A stretch of 64,000 nucleotides of DNA from Desulfobulbaceae bacterium. GTDB lineage: Bacteria > Desulfobacterota > Desulfobulbia > Desulfobulbales > SURF-16. Below, in pieces: positions 16,520-24,891 of this stretch (positions are counted from its first letter, which is position 1; every line of letters starts with the position of its first letter). The DNA lies in NCBI GenBank assembly GCA_023230525.1, contig JALNXE010000003.1:1-64000 (forward strand), written 5' to 3'. The notes beneath the pieces are model-generated. The model saw nothing but the letters and a program-made list of their open reading frames with translations. It made no database searches and had not been told where the DNA came from. A program made the position numbers and the translations under genes.

Positions 16520-17578
16520 ATGAAATTCGAACCGAAATGGATTGCCTGGGAAATTACCAGACGTTGTAACCTCAAATGCGTTCACTGCCGGTCTTCTTCA
16601 CAGCTTGAGGTCATCGGCCATCCTGATTTCCCCCTGGAGGAGGCCTTTCGGGTGCTTGACGATATCGCCTCCTACGCCAACCCCGTTGTCGTGCTTTCCG
16701 GCGGCGAGCCGCTGCTGCGCAAGGATGTCTTTGACATTGCAACCTATGGCACGGGTAAAGGCCTGCGCATGTGCCTGGCCACCAACGGCACCTTGGTCAC
16801 CGAAGAAATCTGCGGCAAAATCAAGGAGGCGGGCATCAAAATGGTGTCGCTCAGTCTGGACGGCTCCACCGCCGAGGTGCATGATAATTTCCGCAATCAG
16901 GTCGGGGCCTTTACCGGGACCTTGCATGCCGCCGCCCTGTTTAAGAAGCATGATATCTCTTTTTTGGTAAATTCCTCCTTTACCAAGAGAAATCAGGAAG
17001 AGATCCCCAAGATCTATAAACTTGCCAAGGAAATCGGCGCCACCGCCTGGTACATGTTCATGATTGTGCCCACCGGCCGCGGTGAAGAGATCATGAAAGA
17101 ACTCATTTCCATGGAGGATTATGAAAAAATGCTTGAATGGCATTATGACATGGAAAAGGAGGAGGATGACATTCTGGTGCGGCCTACCTGCGCGCCAAGT
17201 TACTATCGCATCGTCCTGCAGAAAAAGAAGGAAACCGGTGACGATTTCCAGCGACGTACCCTGAAATTTTCCACCGGCGGCTCCAAAGGGTGCCTGGCCG
17301 GGCAATTAATCTGTCTGATCGATGTGGACGGCAACGTGCTGCCCTGCAGTTATTTCCCCATGAGCGCCGGCAACATCCGGGAGAAATCCTTTAAGGATAT
17401 CTGGGAAAACTCAAAACTTTTCCATGACCTGCGTGATTTCAAGTCCTATAAGGGCCGTTGCGGCTCCTGTGAATACGTCAATGTATGCGGCGGATGCCGG
17501 GCCCGCGCCTACGCCATGCACGGGGACTACCTGGCGGAAGAGCCCTTCTGTTCCCATGTCCCGGCCAAATTAAAATAA
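16520..17578 (+). CDS. radical SAM/SPASM protein, AhbD-like (haem b synthase family)
   Basis: Radical SAM enzyme of 352 residues. The SAM-binding cluster is CNLKCVHC (C16, C20, C23), followed by VVVLSGGEPLLRKDV and CLATNGTLVTEE. The C-terminal SPASM part has CLAGQLICLIDVDGNVLPC, then C314, C317, C323, C326 and C344 (CGSCEYVNVCGGC and FCSH), enough for two auxiliary clusters. PTCAPSYYRI and VPTGRGEEI resemble what I remember of AhbD, which decarboxylates Fe-coproporphyrin III to haem b in sulfate reducers and archaea, and less so NirJ. The neighbours hemE and hemH support a tetrapyrrole role. Exact activity is inference; a general SPASM peptide-modifying enzyme is the alternative. Confidence 0.8.
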   Translation: MKFEPKWIAWEITRRCNLKCVHCRSSSQLEVIGHPDFPLEEAFRVLDDIASYANPVVVLSGGEPLLRKDVFDIATYGTGKGLRMCLATNGTLVTEEICGKIKEAGIKMVSLSLDGSTAEVHDNFRNQVGAFTGTLHAAALFKKHDISFLVNSSFTKRNQEEIPKIYKLAKEIGATAWYMFMIVPTGRGEEIMKELISMEDYEKMLEWHYDMEKEEDDILVRPTCAPSYYRIVLQKKKETGDDFQRRTLKFSTGGSKGCLAGQLICLIDVDGNVLPCSYFPMSAGNIREKSFKDIWENSKLFHDLRDFKSYKGRCGSCEYVNVCGGCRARAYAMHGDYLAEEPFCSHVPAKLK

Positions 17579-17674
17579 TCGCACCATTATGCTATGTTAT
17601 GGGTTGCATAACTGCGACAGCTGCACCGTTGAATAAGTCAGCCAATCCACTCATCAAATACGAAGGAAAAAAGA

Positions 17675-18703
17675 ATGAATACAAATTTTCTCAAGGCCTG
17701 CAGAGGAGAAGCGGTCAGCCATACCCCCATCTGGATTATGCGGCAGGCCGGCCGGTATCTGCCAGACTATCATAAAGTTCGGGGCAAGGTGACCTTTCTG
17801 GAGCTGTGCAAAACTCCGGAGCTGGCAGCGGAGGTAACCCTGCAGCCGGTTGATATCCTCGGTGTTGACGCGGCAATTCTTTTTTCCGATATCCTGGTGG
17901 TTCTCGATGCCATGGGCATGCCCCTTGAGTTCCGGGAAAAACAGGGACCGGTGCTGCCCGCCCCCATTCGCACCAAGGCGGATGTTGACAAGCTGATTGT
18001 TCCCGATCCGGCCGACAAACTGGGCTATGTCATGGATACCATCTCCCTGCTGCGCCGGGAACTTGCCGATAAGGTGCCGCTCATCGGTTTTTGCGGAGCC
18101 CCTTTTACCCTGGCAACCTACATGGTTGAAGGCGGTTCTTCGAAAAATTTTTTCCAGACCAAGAAGATGATGTACTCTGAACCGGATCTTTACGGGGCCA
18201 TGCTGGACAAGGTGACCGAATGCACCATCAGCTATCTGCAGGCCCAGGTTGAGGCCGGGGCCCAGGCCCTGCAGGTCTTTGATTCCTGGGCCGGCGCCCT
18301 TGCCCCCTGTGATTTCGCTGAGTTTGCCCTGCCTTATGTCAAAAAGATTATGGACGCTTTAAAGCCAGCCGGCGTGCCGTTGATCTATTTTGCCAACAAT
18401 GGCTCCACCCTGATGAATCTGTCCAAGACCTGCGGCGCGGATGTGCAGGGACTGGACTGGCGGGTCAGTCTCGCTGATGCCATCAAGGTTTTCGGGCCGG
18501 ATATCTCTGTGCAGGGCAATCTTGACCCCTGCGCCCTGCTGCTGCCCGAGGACAAGCTGGAAAAACGCATCGCCCGCATACTGGAGGAAGGCAAGGCGGC
18601 CCGGGGCCATATCTTTAACCTCGGCCATGGCATTCTGCCCGAAACTCCGCCGGAAAAGGCCAAGTTCGTCGTTGATACGGTCCATCGTCTGTCAGCCAGG
18701 TAG
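17675..18703 (+). CDS. hemE: uroporphyrinogen decarboxylase
   Basis: Cofactor-free enzyme that decarboxylates the four acetate side chains of uroporphyrinogen III to give coproporphyrinogen III. 342 residues, typical. Signatures: TPIWIMRQAGRYLPDY near residue 17, ILFSDILVVLDAMGM with the catalytic aspartate, GFCGAPFTLATYMVEGG, FDSWAGALAP, and FNLGHGILPETPPE at the end. A GAAGGAAAAAAG ribosome-binding site precedes the ATG. It sits 96 bases after the radical SAM gene and 18 bases before the HD-domain gene, so the four genes probably form one operon. Confidence 0.97.
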   Translation: MNTNFLKACRGEAVSHTPIWIMRQAGRYLPDYHKVRGKVTFLELCKTPELAAEVTLQPVDILGVDAAILFSDILVVLDAMGMPLEFREKQGPVLPAPIRTKADVDKLIVPDPADKLGYVMDTISLLRRELADKVPLIGFCGAPFTLATYMVEGGSSKNFFQTKKMMYSEPDLYGAMLDKVTECTISYLQAQVEAGAQALQVFDSWAGALAPCDFAEFALPYVKKIMDALKPAGVPLIYFANNGSTLMNLSKTCGADVQGLDWRVSLADAIKVFGPDISVQGNLDPCALLLPEDKLEKRIARILEEGKAARGHIFNLGHGILPETPPEKAKFVVDTVHRLSAR

Positions 18704-18721
18704 GACAAGGTGGTTAGCGGC

Positions 18722-19288
18722 GTGAAGATCCCCAGCATCGAAACCTGTCTGCAGCTGATGGATGATTACCGGATGCTGGACAACATCAAGGCCCATTCCA
18801 GGGTGGTGGCCAGGGTGGCTGAATTGATCACCGTCGGCCTCAGGCGGAGGAGCGGGGCGGATCTTAATCTTGATCTGGTGATCTCCGCCTCCCTGCTCCA
18901 TGATATTGCCAAAACCCAGTGTCTTGACAACCGCTGTGACCACGCCAGAGTGGGCGGTGAGATCTGCCGGGAGCACGGTTTTGTCGAACTGGCCGATATC
19001 GTGGAAGAGCATGTGGTAATTAAAAACAACGGCAGCGGGCTTATTACGGAAAAGGAAATCGTCTATTACGCCGATAAGCGCGTCAATCATGATCAGGTGG
19101 TCAGCCTCCAGGACCGGCTCGATTATATTTTAGATCGCTATGGCCGCAATAATGCCGTGCGCTATGATTTGATCCAGCAGAATTTCGCCAAATGCCTCAG
19201 TATGGAAAAAAGGATTTTTGCCAGTCTTGATTTCCGCCCTGAACAACTTGCTTACCAGATCATGGCAAAGCAGGACTGGAGAGTCTGA
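18722..19288 (+). CDS. HD-domain phosphohydrolase of unknown substrate
   Basis: About 188-residue protein with an HD metal-binding domain: AHSRVVARVA (first His), LLHDIAK (the HD pair), DHARVGGEICREHGF, EEHVV and YYADKRVNHD (later metal ligands). No extra sensor or transferase domain is seen. I favour the GTG at 18722, which lies nine bases after AAGGTGG; a GTG at 18710 is the alternative. It is embedded between hemE and hemH with almost no spacing to hemH (two bases), which suggests a function connected to the haem pathway or to its control, but the HD family hydrolyses many nucleotides and phosphoesters and I cannot name the substrate. Confidence 0.85.
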   Translation: MKIPSIETCLQLMDDYRMLDNIKAHSRVVARVAELITVGLRRRSGADLNLDLVISASLLHDIAKTQCLDNRCDHARVGGEICREHGFVELADIVEEHVVIKNNGSGLITEKEIVYYADKRVNHDQVVSLQDRLDYILDRYGRNNAVRYDLIQQNFAKCLSMEKRIFASLDFRPEQLAYQIMAKQDWRV

Positions 19289-19290
19289 CC

Positions 19291-20268
19291 ATGGCGGATC
19301 AGTCACAGTCCATAGGCGTTATTCTGCTCAACCTGGGCGGACCGGAACGGCTGGAGGATGTTGAGCCTTTTTTGTACAACCTCTTTTCCGACCGCCAGAT
19401 TATCCGGCTGGGCCCGGCATTTCTGCAGAAGCCCATTGCCTGGATGATCGCGAAACGCCGCGCCCCGAAAAGCCGGAAGGCCTATGCCCTGATCGGCGGC
19501 GGGTCGCCGCTGAAAAGTCTTACCCTGCAGCAGGGTGAGGCCCTGGAGAAAGAACTGGGCAAGGCCGGCCGCTTCCAGGTTGTCATGGCCATGCGCTACT
19601 GGCGGCCCTTTGCCCGGGAGACCCTGCAGAAACTTGCCGATCAGAATATTTCCCGGATTATTGCCCTCACCCTCTACCCCCATTACTCCAAGGCAACCAC
19701 CGGTTCTTCTCTTGAAGATCTGCACCATGCCGCCGCCTTGTTTCCTGATTTTTTTGATATCATCGAGATTGCCGCCTGGCCGGACCAGCCCGATTATATC
19801 CAATGCCTGGCAGATTCCATTGCTGCCGGCCTGAAACAGTACAAGGGCGACGTTGCGGAGCTGGTTTACAGCGCCCACAGCCTGCCGGTGCGGTTTATTG
19901 AGGAAGGGGATCCCTATCTGGAGGACATGCGGAAAACCATCGCGGCGGTGGAAAAAATTACCGGCATCAAAGGCCATCTCTGCTTCCAGAGCAGAAGCGG
20001 CCCGGTGGAATGGCTGTCACCGTCCACCCCCGACATGCTGCAACAACTGGCGGGCCAGGGGTGCAGCAGGGTGCTGATGGTTCCCATCAGCTTTGTTTCC
20101 GACCATGTGGAAACCCTCTATGAAATCGACATCCAGTACCGGGAACTGGCTGAAACATTAGGTATGACCCTGAAACGGACGGAATCGCTCAACATCAGGC
20201 CCCGCTTCATTGCCGGTCTGAAAAAACTCGTCGAAGCGGCAGCGCGACAAAAAAAGTGGTTGTCCTGA
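19291..20268 (+). CDS. hemH: ferrochelatase
   Basis: Inserts Fe2+ into a porphyrin. 325 residues. The family motifs are present: VILLNLGGPE at the N-terminus, GGGSPLKSLT, SAHSLPVRFIEEGDPY with the catalytic histidine, CFQSRSGPVEWLSPST and SFVSDHVETLYEID with the glutamate. I cannot tell from sequence by eye whether the substrate is protoporphyrin IX or coproporphyrin III; that matters because no hemN, hemG or hemQ lies here, while an AhbD-like enzyme heads the same cluster. The ATG is two bases after the HD-domain gene. Confidence 0.95.
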   Translation: MADQSQSIGVILLNLGGPERLEDVEPFLYNLFSDRQIIRLGPAFLQKPIAWMIAKRRAPKSRKAYALIGGGSPLKSLTLQQGEALEKELGKAGRFQVVMAMRYWRPFARETLQKLADQNISRIIALTLYPHYSKATTGSSLEDLHHAAALFPDFFDIIEIAAWPDQPDYIQCLADSIAAGLKQYKGDVAELVYSAHSLPVRFIEEGDPYLEDMRKTIAAVEKITGIKGHLCFQSRSGPVEWLSPSTPDMLQQLAGQGCSRVLMVPISFVSDHVETLYEIDIQYRELAETLGMTLKRTESLNIRPRFIAGLKKLVEAAARQKKWLS

Positions 20269-20459
20269 TTTTTTCATCATTATCATCTCTTCCTGAACCT
20301 CTTTTCGGGTAGATTTTTTCCGGTAAGAGAATCCCGCCCGTCTTCCTGTGTCTGAATTATCCCCTGGAAAAGCCTTCACCCATAGCCAAACCGTACTACG
20401 CCATCCTGCCAGCCTTCCCCGCACTGCGCGCTTTACTGCAGCATACATGTAGCATTGGC

Positions 20460-20480
20460 GCGCAACACATTGTGTGGCGC
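20460..20480. promoter_or_regulatory. near-perfect palindrome upstream of a sigma-54 promoter
   Basis: A 21-base inverted repeat with arms GCGC-ACACA and TGTGT-GCGC around a single central base and one mismatched pair. Its centre lies about 140 bases before the start site expected from the sigma-54 promoter at 20586-20601, the usual distance for an enhancer-binding activator site. A weaker inverted pair (TGCCACAC and GTGCGGCA) lies between them. Activator identity unknown. No gene is seen in 20269-20585. Confidence 0.5.
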
Positions 20481-20585
20481 ACGCCATTTTCTGCCACACT
20501 TCTGCGTTGTCGCCTTGTGCGGCAATCAGCAATAAAACATTCATTTACAATGAGTTGGCAGTTTATTTGCCTGCTTTGCTCCTTG

Positions 20586-20601
20586 TGGCACGCCTGGTGC
20601 T
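20586..20601 (+). promoter_or_regulatory. candidate sigma-54 (-24/-12) promoter
   Basis: TGGCACGCCTGGTGCT fits the consensus TGGCACG-N4-TTGCW with one mismatch in the -12 element, and has the required ten bases between the invariant GG and GC. Transcription should begin near 20611, 40 bases before the ATG of the small membrane protein gene. Confidence 0.65.
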
Positions 20602-20650
20602 TTCTATCATATTAAAGGGTAAATGCAACGCATCTTGAAGGAGGAAGGCA

Positions 20651-20872
20651 ATGAAAAAGACAGCTGAAAATCATGTAAGTACTGCGGTCATCGACGGCTA
20701 CGACTACGATGAAGATATTGCTGAAGCAGCATGTCATGTTGGCACCGGGACAATTTTTAATTTTTGTGCGGTGATCGGGGTATGGTCGCTGGCCTGTCTG
20801 GGCAGTGCTGTTATCCAGTATGGCGTAATAGATATCCTGAAAGGATGGTTGTGCGCTATTTCCTGCAGTTAA
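20651..20872 (+). CDS. small membrane protein of unknown function (73 aa)
   Basis: I do not recognise this protein. It starts with ATG seven bases after a strong AAGGAGG site, which makes translation likely. The first half is acidic (DGYDYDED near residue 16-23); residues about 32-60 are hydrophobic and could cross the membrane once; five cysteines are scattered, two of them in the tail WLCAISCS. No cleavable signal or lipobox is evident. It is monocistronic: a sigma-54 type promoter with an upstream palindrome precedes it and a hairpin terminator follows. That isolation and control point to a regulated stress, nitrogen or surface function, but nothing in the sequence names one. Confidence 0.7.
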   Translation: MKKTAENHVSTAVIDGYDYDEDIAEAACHVGTGTIFNFCAVIGVWSLACLGSAVIQYGVIDILKGWLCAISCS

Positions 20873-21036
20873 CAAATCAGGCCAAAGCCTTTGAAATGCT
20901 AAATATGCTGTAAATCCGGTTCCCGTCCCATCCGCGCTTCTCCTTTTCGGCTCAGGCCTGATTGGCTTGATGGGGAAACGCCGTGGCATGAGGGAAAAAA
21001 TAGAAGCACAGCCTTTTTTTGCTGCGCTTGACGCCG

Positions 21037-21073
21037 AAAGGCAGGGTTATTCATGAGGACTCTGCCTTTTTTT
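21037..21073 (+). terminator. Rho-independent terminator after the small membrane protein gene
   Basis: AAAGGCAG pairs with CTGCCTTT around a 17-base loop and runs into a stretch of seven T on the plus strand. Confidence 0.7.
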
Positions 21074-21149
21074 CTATGCTGCCTGCCGAAGGCGCCAGTT
21101 GATTCCCTCGATCAGTCCCGTTGTACCCGTGTTGGTCGTGAAATGCCTC

Positions 21150-22262
21150 TTAACCAGGCACCTGATAGCGTCGCATCCGGACGCTGATAAGGATTCCTAT
21201 GCCGGCCATGGTGGTGAGCAGCGATGAGCCGCCGTAACTGAAAAGGGGCAGAGGCATGCCGACCACGGGCAGCATGCCCATGACCATGGCGAGATTGATG
21301 AATGCCTGCCAGAAGATAAGCGATACCACGCCGATGCAGAGCAGGGTGCCGAATTTGTCCCGGGAGGACACGGCGCTGTTCAGCCCCCAGAGAATGAGAA
21401 AAAAATAAATGGATAAAAACAGGACAGAGCCGACAAAGCCGAATTCCTCGGCCCAGATGGAAAAGGCGAAGTCCGTATGGCGTTCCGGCAGGAAATCGAG
21501 ATGGCCCTGGGTTCCCGCCAGATATCCCTTGCCGAACGTCAGTCCGCTGCCCACCGCGATTTTTGACTGCATGATATGATAACCGCTTTTTAGCGGATCT
21601 GCCTCCGGGTTGAGAAATGTTTCAATGCGCTGGCGTTGATAGGGTTTGAGAATGAACTTCCAGGCAATGGGGATGAGAGAGGCGCAGACTCCCAGCAGAA
21701 TATTCAGGGTCTGCCATTTGAGTTTGACAAACAGCGTCATGGAAACAAAGATAAAGCCGAGCATGAGGGCCGTGCCCAGATCCGGCTGTTTGAGGATAAG
21801 CAGAAAAGGAAAGAGGGTCAGGGCTATGGGAATGCCCAGTTCTTTCAAGGTAAATCCCTTGCCGGTATCTTTACGGGAATAGTAACTTGCCAGGGTGATG
21901 ACGAGCATGAGTTTGGCGGGCTCGGACGGTTGCAGATTGAAGAAACCGAGATTGATCCAGCGTTGGGCCCCTGACTGGGTTTTACCTAAAATCAGCGCAT
22001 AAATCAGCAGCAGGCAGATGGCGCCGTACATGGGATAGTTCCAGGCCATGAAGATGCGGTAGTCGACACTGATGATGGCCAGCACCAGGCCCATGCCCAT
22101 AATGAAATAATAGAGCTGCTTGATGTAAAACGGGGTGCCGGGCGGTTTTTCCGGATAAATGGCGCTGTAGAGGTTCATCAGGCACATGGTGGCAATGAGT
22201 GCCAGCCAGAGCAGGATAATCCAGTCAAAATGCTGTAAGAGTCGTCTGTCAAAGCGTAACAT
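21150..22262 (-). CDS. rodA: rod shape-determining SEDS glycosyltransferase RodA
   Basis: SEDS-family peptidoglycan polymerase that works with PBP2 in the elongasome. 370 residues with about ten hydrophobic helices. Family motifs: SGAQRWINLGFFNLQPSEPAKL, KQPDLGTALMLG, LTFGKGYLAGTQGHLDFLPE, HTDFAFSIWAEEFGFVG (the catalytic aspartate region) and GMPLPLFSYGGSS near the C-terminus. It is the last gene of the leftward mreBCD-mrdA-rodA cluster, 161 bases after mrdA. Confidence 0.96.
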   Translation of the reverse strand: MLRFDRRLLQHFDWIILLWLALIATMCLMNLYSAIYPEKPPGTPFYIKQLYYFIMGMGLVLAIISVDYRIFMAWNYPMYGAICLLLIYALILGKTQSGAQRWINLGFFNLQPSEPAKLMLVITLASYYSRKDTGKGFTLKELGIPIALTLFPFLLILKQPDLGTALMLGFIFVSMTLFVKLKWQTLNILLGVCASLIPIAWKFILKPYQRQRIETFLNPEADPLKSGYHIMQSKIAVGSGLTFGKGYLAGTQGHLDFLPERHTDFAFSIWAEEFGFVGSVLFLSIYFFLILWGLNSAVSSRDKFGTLLCIGVVSLIFWQAFINLAMVMGMLPVVGMPLPLFSYGGSSLLTTMAGIGILISVRMRRYQVPG

Positions 22263-22423
22263 GATGAAGGCTAAAATATCTCAATCGGTATCGTAATGGG
22301 GCTGGCAGGTGTAACAACACCTGCCCCATCCTGGGAAGGAAGGTATTATAGTTAAATTTAGCGGCCAGTTCTGACTGTCTCGAAAACAACTGCTTAACAG
22401 TCGTCCAGTGCATGTTGAGTTTC

Positions 22424-24331
22424 CTATTGATCGTCATGTAAATTCTGCGCCGGTTTTTTTTCAAGCTCATCATCATCTACTACGATCTTATCCTTAAAAT
22501 ACTCTTCGAGCACCTGTTTGGCAATAGGAGCAGCCACCGAACCACCATGGCCGCTGTGCTCGACAAGCACTGTTACGGCTATTTCAGGTTTCTCCGCCGG
22601 GGCAAAGCAGGTAAACCAGGCATGATCCTTGTACTGCCTGGGGAGCAGCGACTGCGGTATGCTTTTGAACTTTGACATGCGAACCACCTGGGCGGTACCG
22701 GTCTTCCCGCCCACCGTAATCGATGGCATTTTGGCGCTGCCGGCTGTACCATGCCTGGTGTTCACTGCGTCGATCAGTCCATTTATGATGAAATTCCTGT
22801 CCTGAGCGGATCCGTGCACCGTGCCGAGAAGATCTGGTTGAATCTTTCTAATGGTAGAGCCCTCAGGGTCCTTAATTGCTTCAATGATCTGGGGTTTATA
22901 AAGCTTGCCGCCATTAACCAGGGCCGCGGTCATTCGGCAGATCTGTAAAGGAGTTGCCAGATTAAATCCTTGGCCTATGGCTACGGAAAGGGTTTCGCCG
23001 TCCTGCCACGCTTCATTTTTTTTCTTTTTCTTCCAGGCAGAGGTGGGAACGAGACCGGGTTTTTCATTTTCCAGGTCAATGCCGGTTTTCTGCCCCAGAC
23101 CTAAACTTTCAGCGTAGGCTGCCAGTCTGTCTACGCCGAGCCGTTGCCCGACCTGATAAAAATAGACATCGCAGGATTCGGACAAGGCTCTCTGGAGGCT
23201 GATCGCTCCATGGCCTGAGGTTTTCCAGCAGCCATAACGCCGGTTATAGATATTGAGTCCGCCGCTGCAATAGAAAACGGTTTGCGGGTTGATAATTTTT
23301 TCGCTCAAACCGGCCAGGGCCGTAACAATTTTGTACGTCGAGCCGGGTGGATACTGGCCCTGAATGGTTTTATCGAGCAGGGGATGCAGAGGATCGTTGA
23401 GATGCTCCTGCCACACCTTAGCGGAAATACCACCGATGAACTCGTCAAGTTTAAGCGGCGGAGAGCTTGCCAATGCCAGAAGTTTACCCGTATTGACATC
23501 CATGGCCACTACCGCCCCGCCGAGTCCTTCCATGGCTTTTTCGGCGGTCAGCTGCAGGTCCGTATCGATTGTCAGTTGCAGATCGTTACCCGGCAGGGGG
23601 TCCTGATGCTGGAGTATCTGCTGTTCAAAACCAAGGACGTCCACCTCAAGGTAACGGTAACCTTTTTCGCCCCGCAACTCTTTTTCAAAAAGTTTTTCTA
23701 TTCCCATTTTCCCGATGGGATCACCGCCCTGATACTTGCTGTTTTTAAGGGTTGCCAGCTCTTCCTTGTTGATCTGCCCCAGGTAGCCGATGAGATGGGA
23801 TGCCATGTTGCCGTACAGATAATCGCGGCTTGGCACTGCCTCAACGCGGACACCCGGCAGATCGAAATGGTGGTTTTCGATGTAGACAAGGGTTTGCCAG
23901 TCAATGTCCTCTTTAAGCAGGATCGGCATGTAGCGCGGCTGGCCGGATGCTTCCCGGATGCTGTTGAGCAGGTTAGAAATATCCTCATGCAGGATCAGCG
24001 CAAGCTTTTTAATCACTTCGTCCGGATTCGGGGCATCTTCCTTGGTCCATACCAGATTGAAGTATGGGCGGTTGGTGATGATCACCCTACCGAACCGGTC
24101 AAGAACATTACCCCGGGGCGCCTGAATCTGCTGGATGCGGATTCTGTTGTTTTCCGAGAGTTTTACGTATTCCTCACCTTTTTTGATCTGCAGAAACCAG
24201 AGCCGGGCGATGAGGATGGCGATGAAAACGATGATCAGGGCGGTGGCGATATCAACCCGCTTTTTGAGAATGATCAGCTCTTCCTCATCGATTTTATGTA
24301 TTTTTTCGACTGCTCTCCGTATTCTGGGCAT
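22424..24331 (-). CDS. mrdA: penicillin-binding protein 2 (peptidoglycan transpeptidase)
   Basis: Class B PBP that cross-links peptidoglycan during cell elongation together with RodA. An N-terminal cytoplasmic stretch and one membrane helix (about residues 30-48) are followed by the pedestal domain (APRGNVLDRFGR) and the transpeptidase domain with PPGSTYKIV (nucleophile Ser and Lys), ALSESCDVYFYQ (second motif) and GGKTGTAQVV (third motif). 635 residues, normal. I start at the ATG at 24331; a TTG three codons earlier is also open and neither has a good ribosome-binding site. A lysine-rich patch (WKKKKKNE) sits in the transpeptidase domain before the SVAIGQG motif. Confidence 0.96.
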   Translation of the reverse strand: MPRIRRAVEKIHKIDEEELIILKKRVDIATALIIVFIAILIARLWFLQIKKGEEYVKLSENNRIRIQQIQAPRGNVLDRFGRVIITNRPYFNLVWTKEDAPNPDEVIKKLALILHEDISNLLNSIREASGQPRYMPILLKEDIDWQTLVYIENHHFDLPGVRVEAVPSRDYLYGNMASHLIGYLGQINKEELATLKNSKYQGGDPIGKMGIEKLFEKELRGEKGYRYLEVDVLGFEQQILQHQDPLPGNDLQLTIDTDLQLTAEKAMEGLGGAVVAMDVNTGKLLALASSPPLKLDEFIGGISAKVWQEHLNDPLHPLLDKTIQGQYPPGSTYKIVTALAGLSEKIINPQTVFYCSGGLNIYNRRYGCWKTSGHGAISLQRALSESCDVYFYQVGQRLGVDRLAAYAESLGLGQKTGIDLENEKPGLVPTSAWKKKKKNEAWQDGETLSVAIGQGFNLATPLQICRMTAALVNGGKLYKPQIIEAIKDPEGSTIRKIQPDLLGTVHGSAQDRNFIINGLIDAVNTRHGTAGSAKMPSITVGGKTGTAQVVRMSKFKSIPQSLLPRQYKDHAWFTCFAPAEKPEIAVTVLVEHSGHGGSVAAPIAKQVLEEYFKDKIVVDDDELEKKPAQNLHDDQ

Positions 24332-24352
24332 GATAAGCAATTAGGAAGCGGG

Positions 24353-24889
24353 TTAATCCCTGAAGGTGTTTTTGTTTTTTGGCCGGAGAAAAAGCTGGGC
24401 TGCCTTTTTTGGTGTCAGTATCTCGTCAAAAGCTTCAAAAAACGTAAAGAGAGGCAAGGTAATGATGGCGAGCAGCAGGATTTGCATGAGGATATCTTTC
24501 CAGTTCCAGATCAACTCATTTTCCGGCGCCAGGTAGGATGCAAAAGAATAAAGCAGGCTATTGACAAAGAGATAGCTGGCGATGGCCATGGGGATGCGAT
24601 GGACCGGTTCATGGATGGCCAGCCTTCGGGAGATTCCATGCAGCAGAAAAAAAAGCAGTAGATAGGTGATGGGGTAGACTCCCAGAAAAATTCTGGAGAA
24701 AATATCCATAATAAGCCCCAGTACGAGTAACAGCAGGGCTCCATGGACGAATTTGAGCCGGGTGGCCACAAAGACTATGAGCACAAAAAAAGCATCGGGT
24801 CTGCCGACCCACCCGGGCAGAATAGCCAGCAGGGAGGTCTGCAGGATCAGTAGAAAAACGCCAAGGAAAAAGAAGGAAATTACAGGCAT
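24353..24889 (-). CDS. mreD: rod shape-determining protein MreD
   Basis: Small inner-membrane elongasome component of 178 residues with five or six hydrophobic helices. The sequence is poorly conserved in this family, but WVGRPDAFFVLIVFVATR near residue 27 and GLIMDIFSRIFLGVYPITY are characteristic. It starts two bases beyond the mreC stop and is followed by mrdA, the usual order. Confidence 0.9.
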   Translation of the reverse strand: MPVISFFFLGVFLLILQTSLLAILPGWVGRPDAFFVLIVFVATRLKFVHGALLLLVLGLIMDIFSRIFLGVYPITYLLLFFLLHGISRRLAIHEPVHRIPMAIASYLFVNSLLYSFASYLAPENELIWNWKDILMQILLLAIITLPLFTFFEAFDEILTPKKAAQLFLRPKNKNTFRD

Positions 24890-24891
24890 GA

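Noticed and set aside
20158..20544. 128-codon minus-strand frame in the hemH-small gene gap
   Set aside because: Overlaps the end of hemH and the regulatory palindrome; no start signal or known motif.
23282..24661. 459-codon open frame antisense to mrdA and mreD
   Set aside because: Runs through two well-supported genes; composition is that of a reverse-complement frame.
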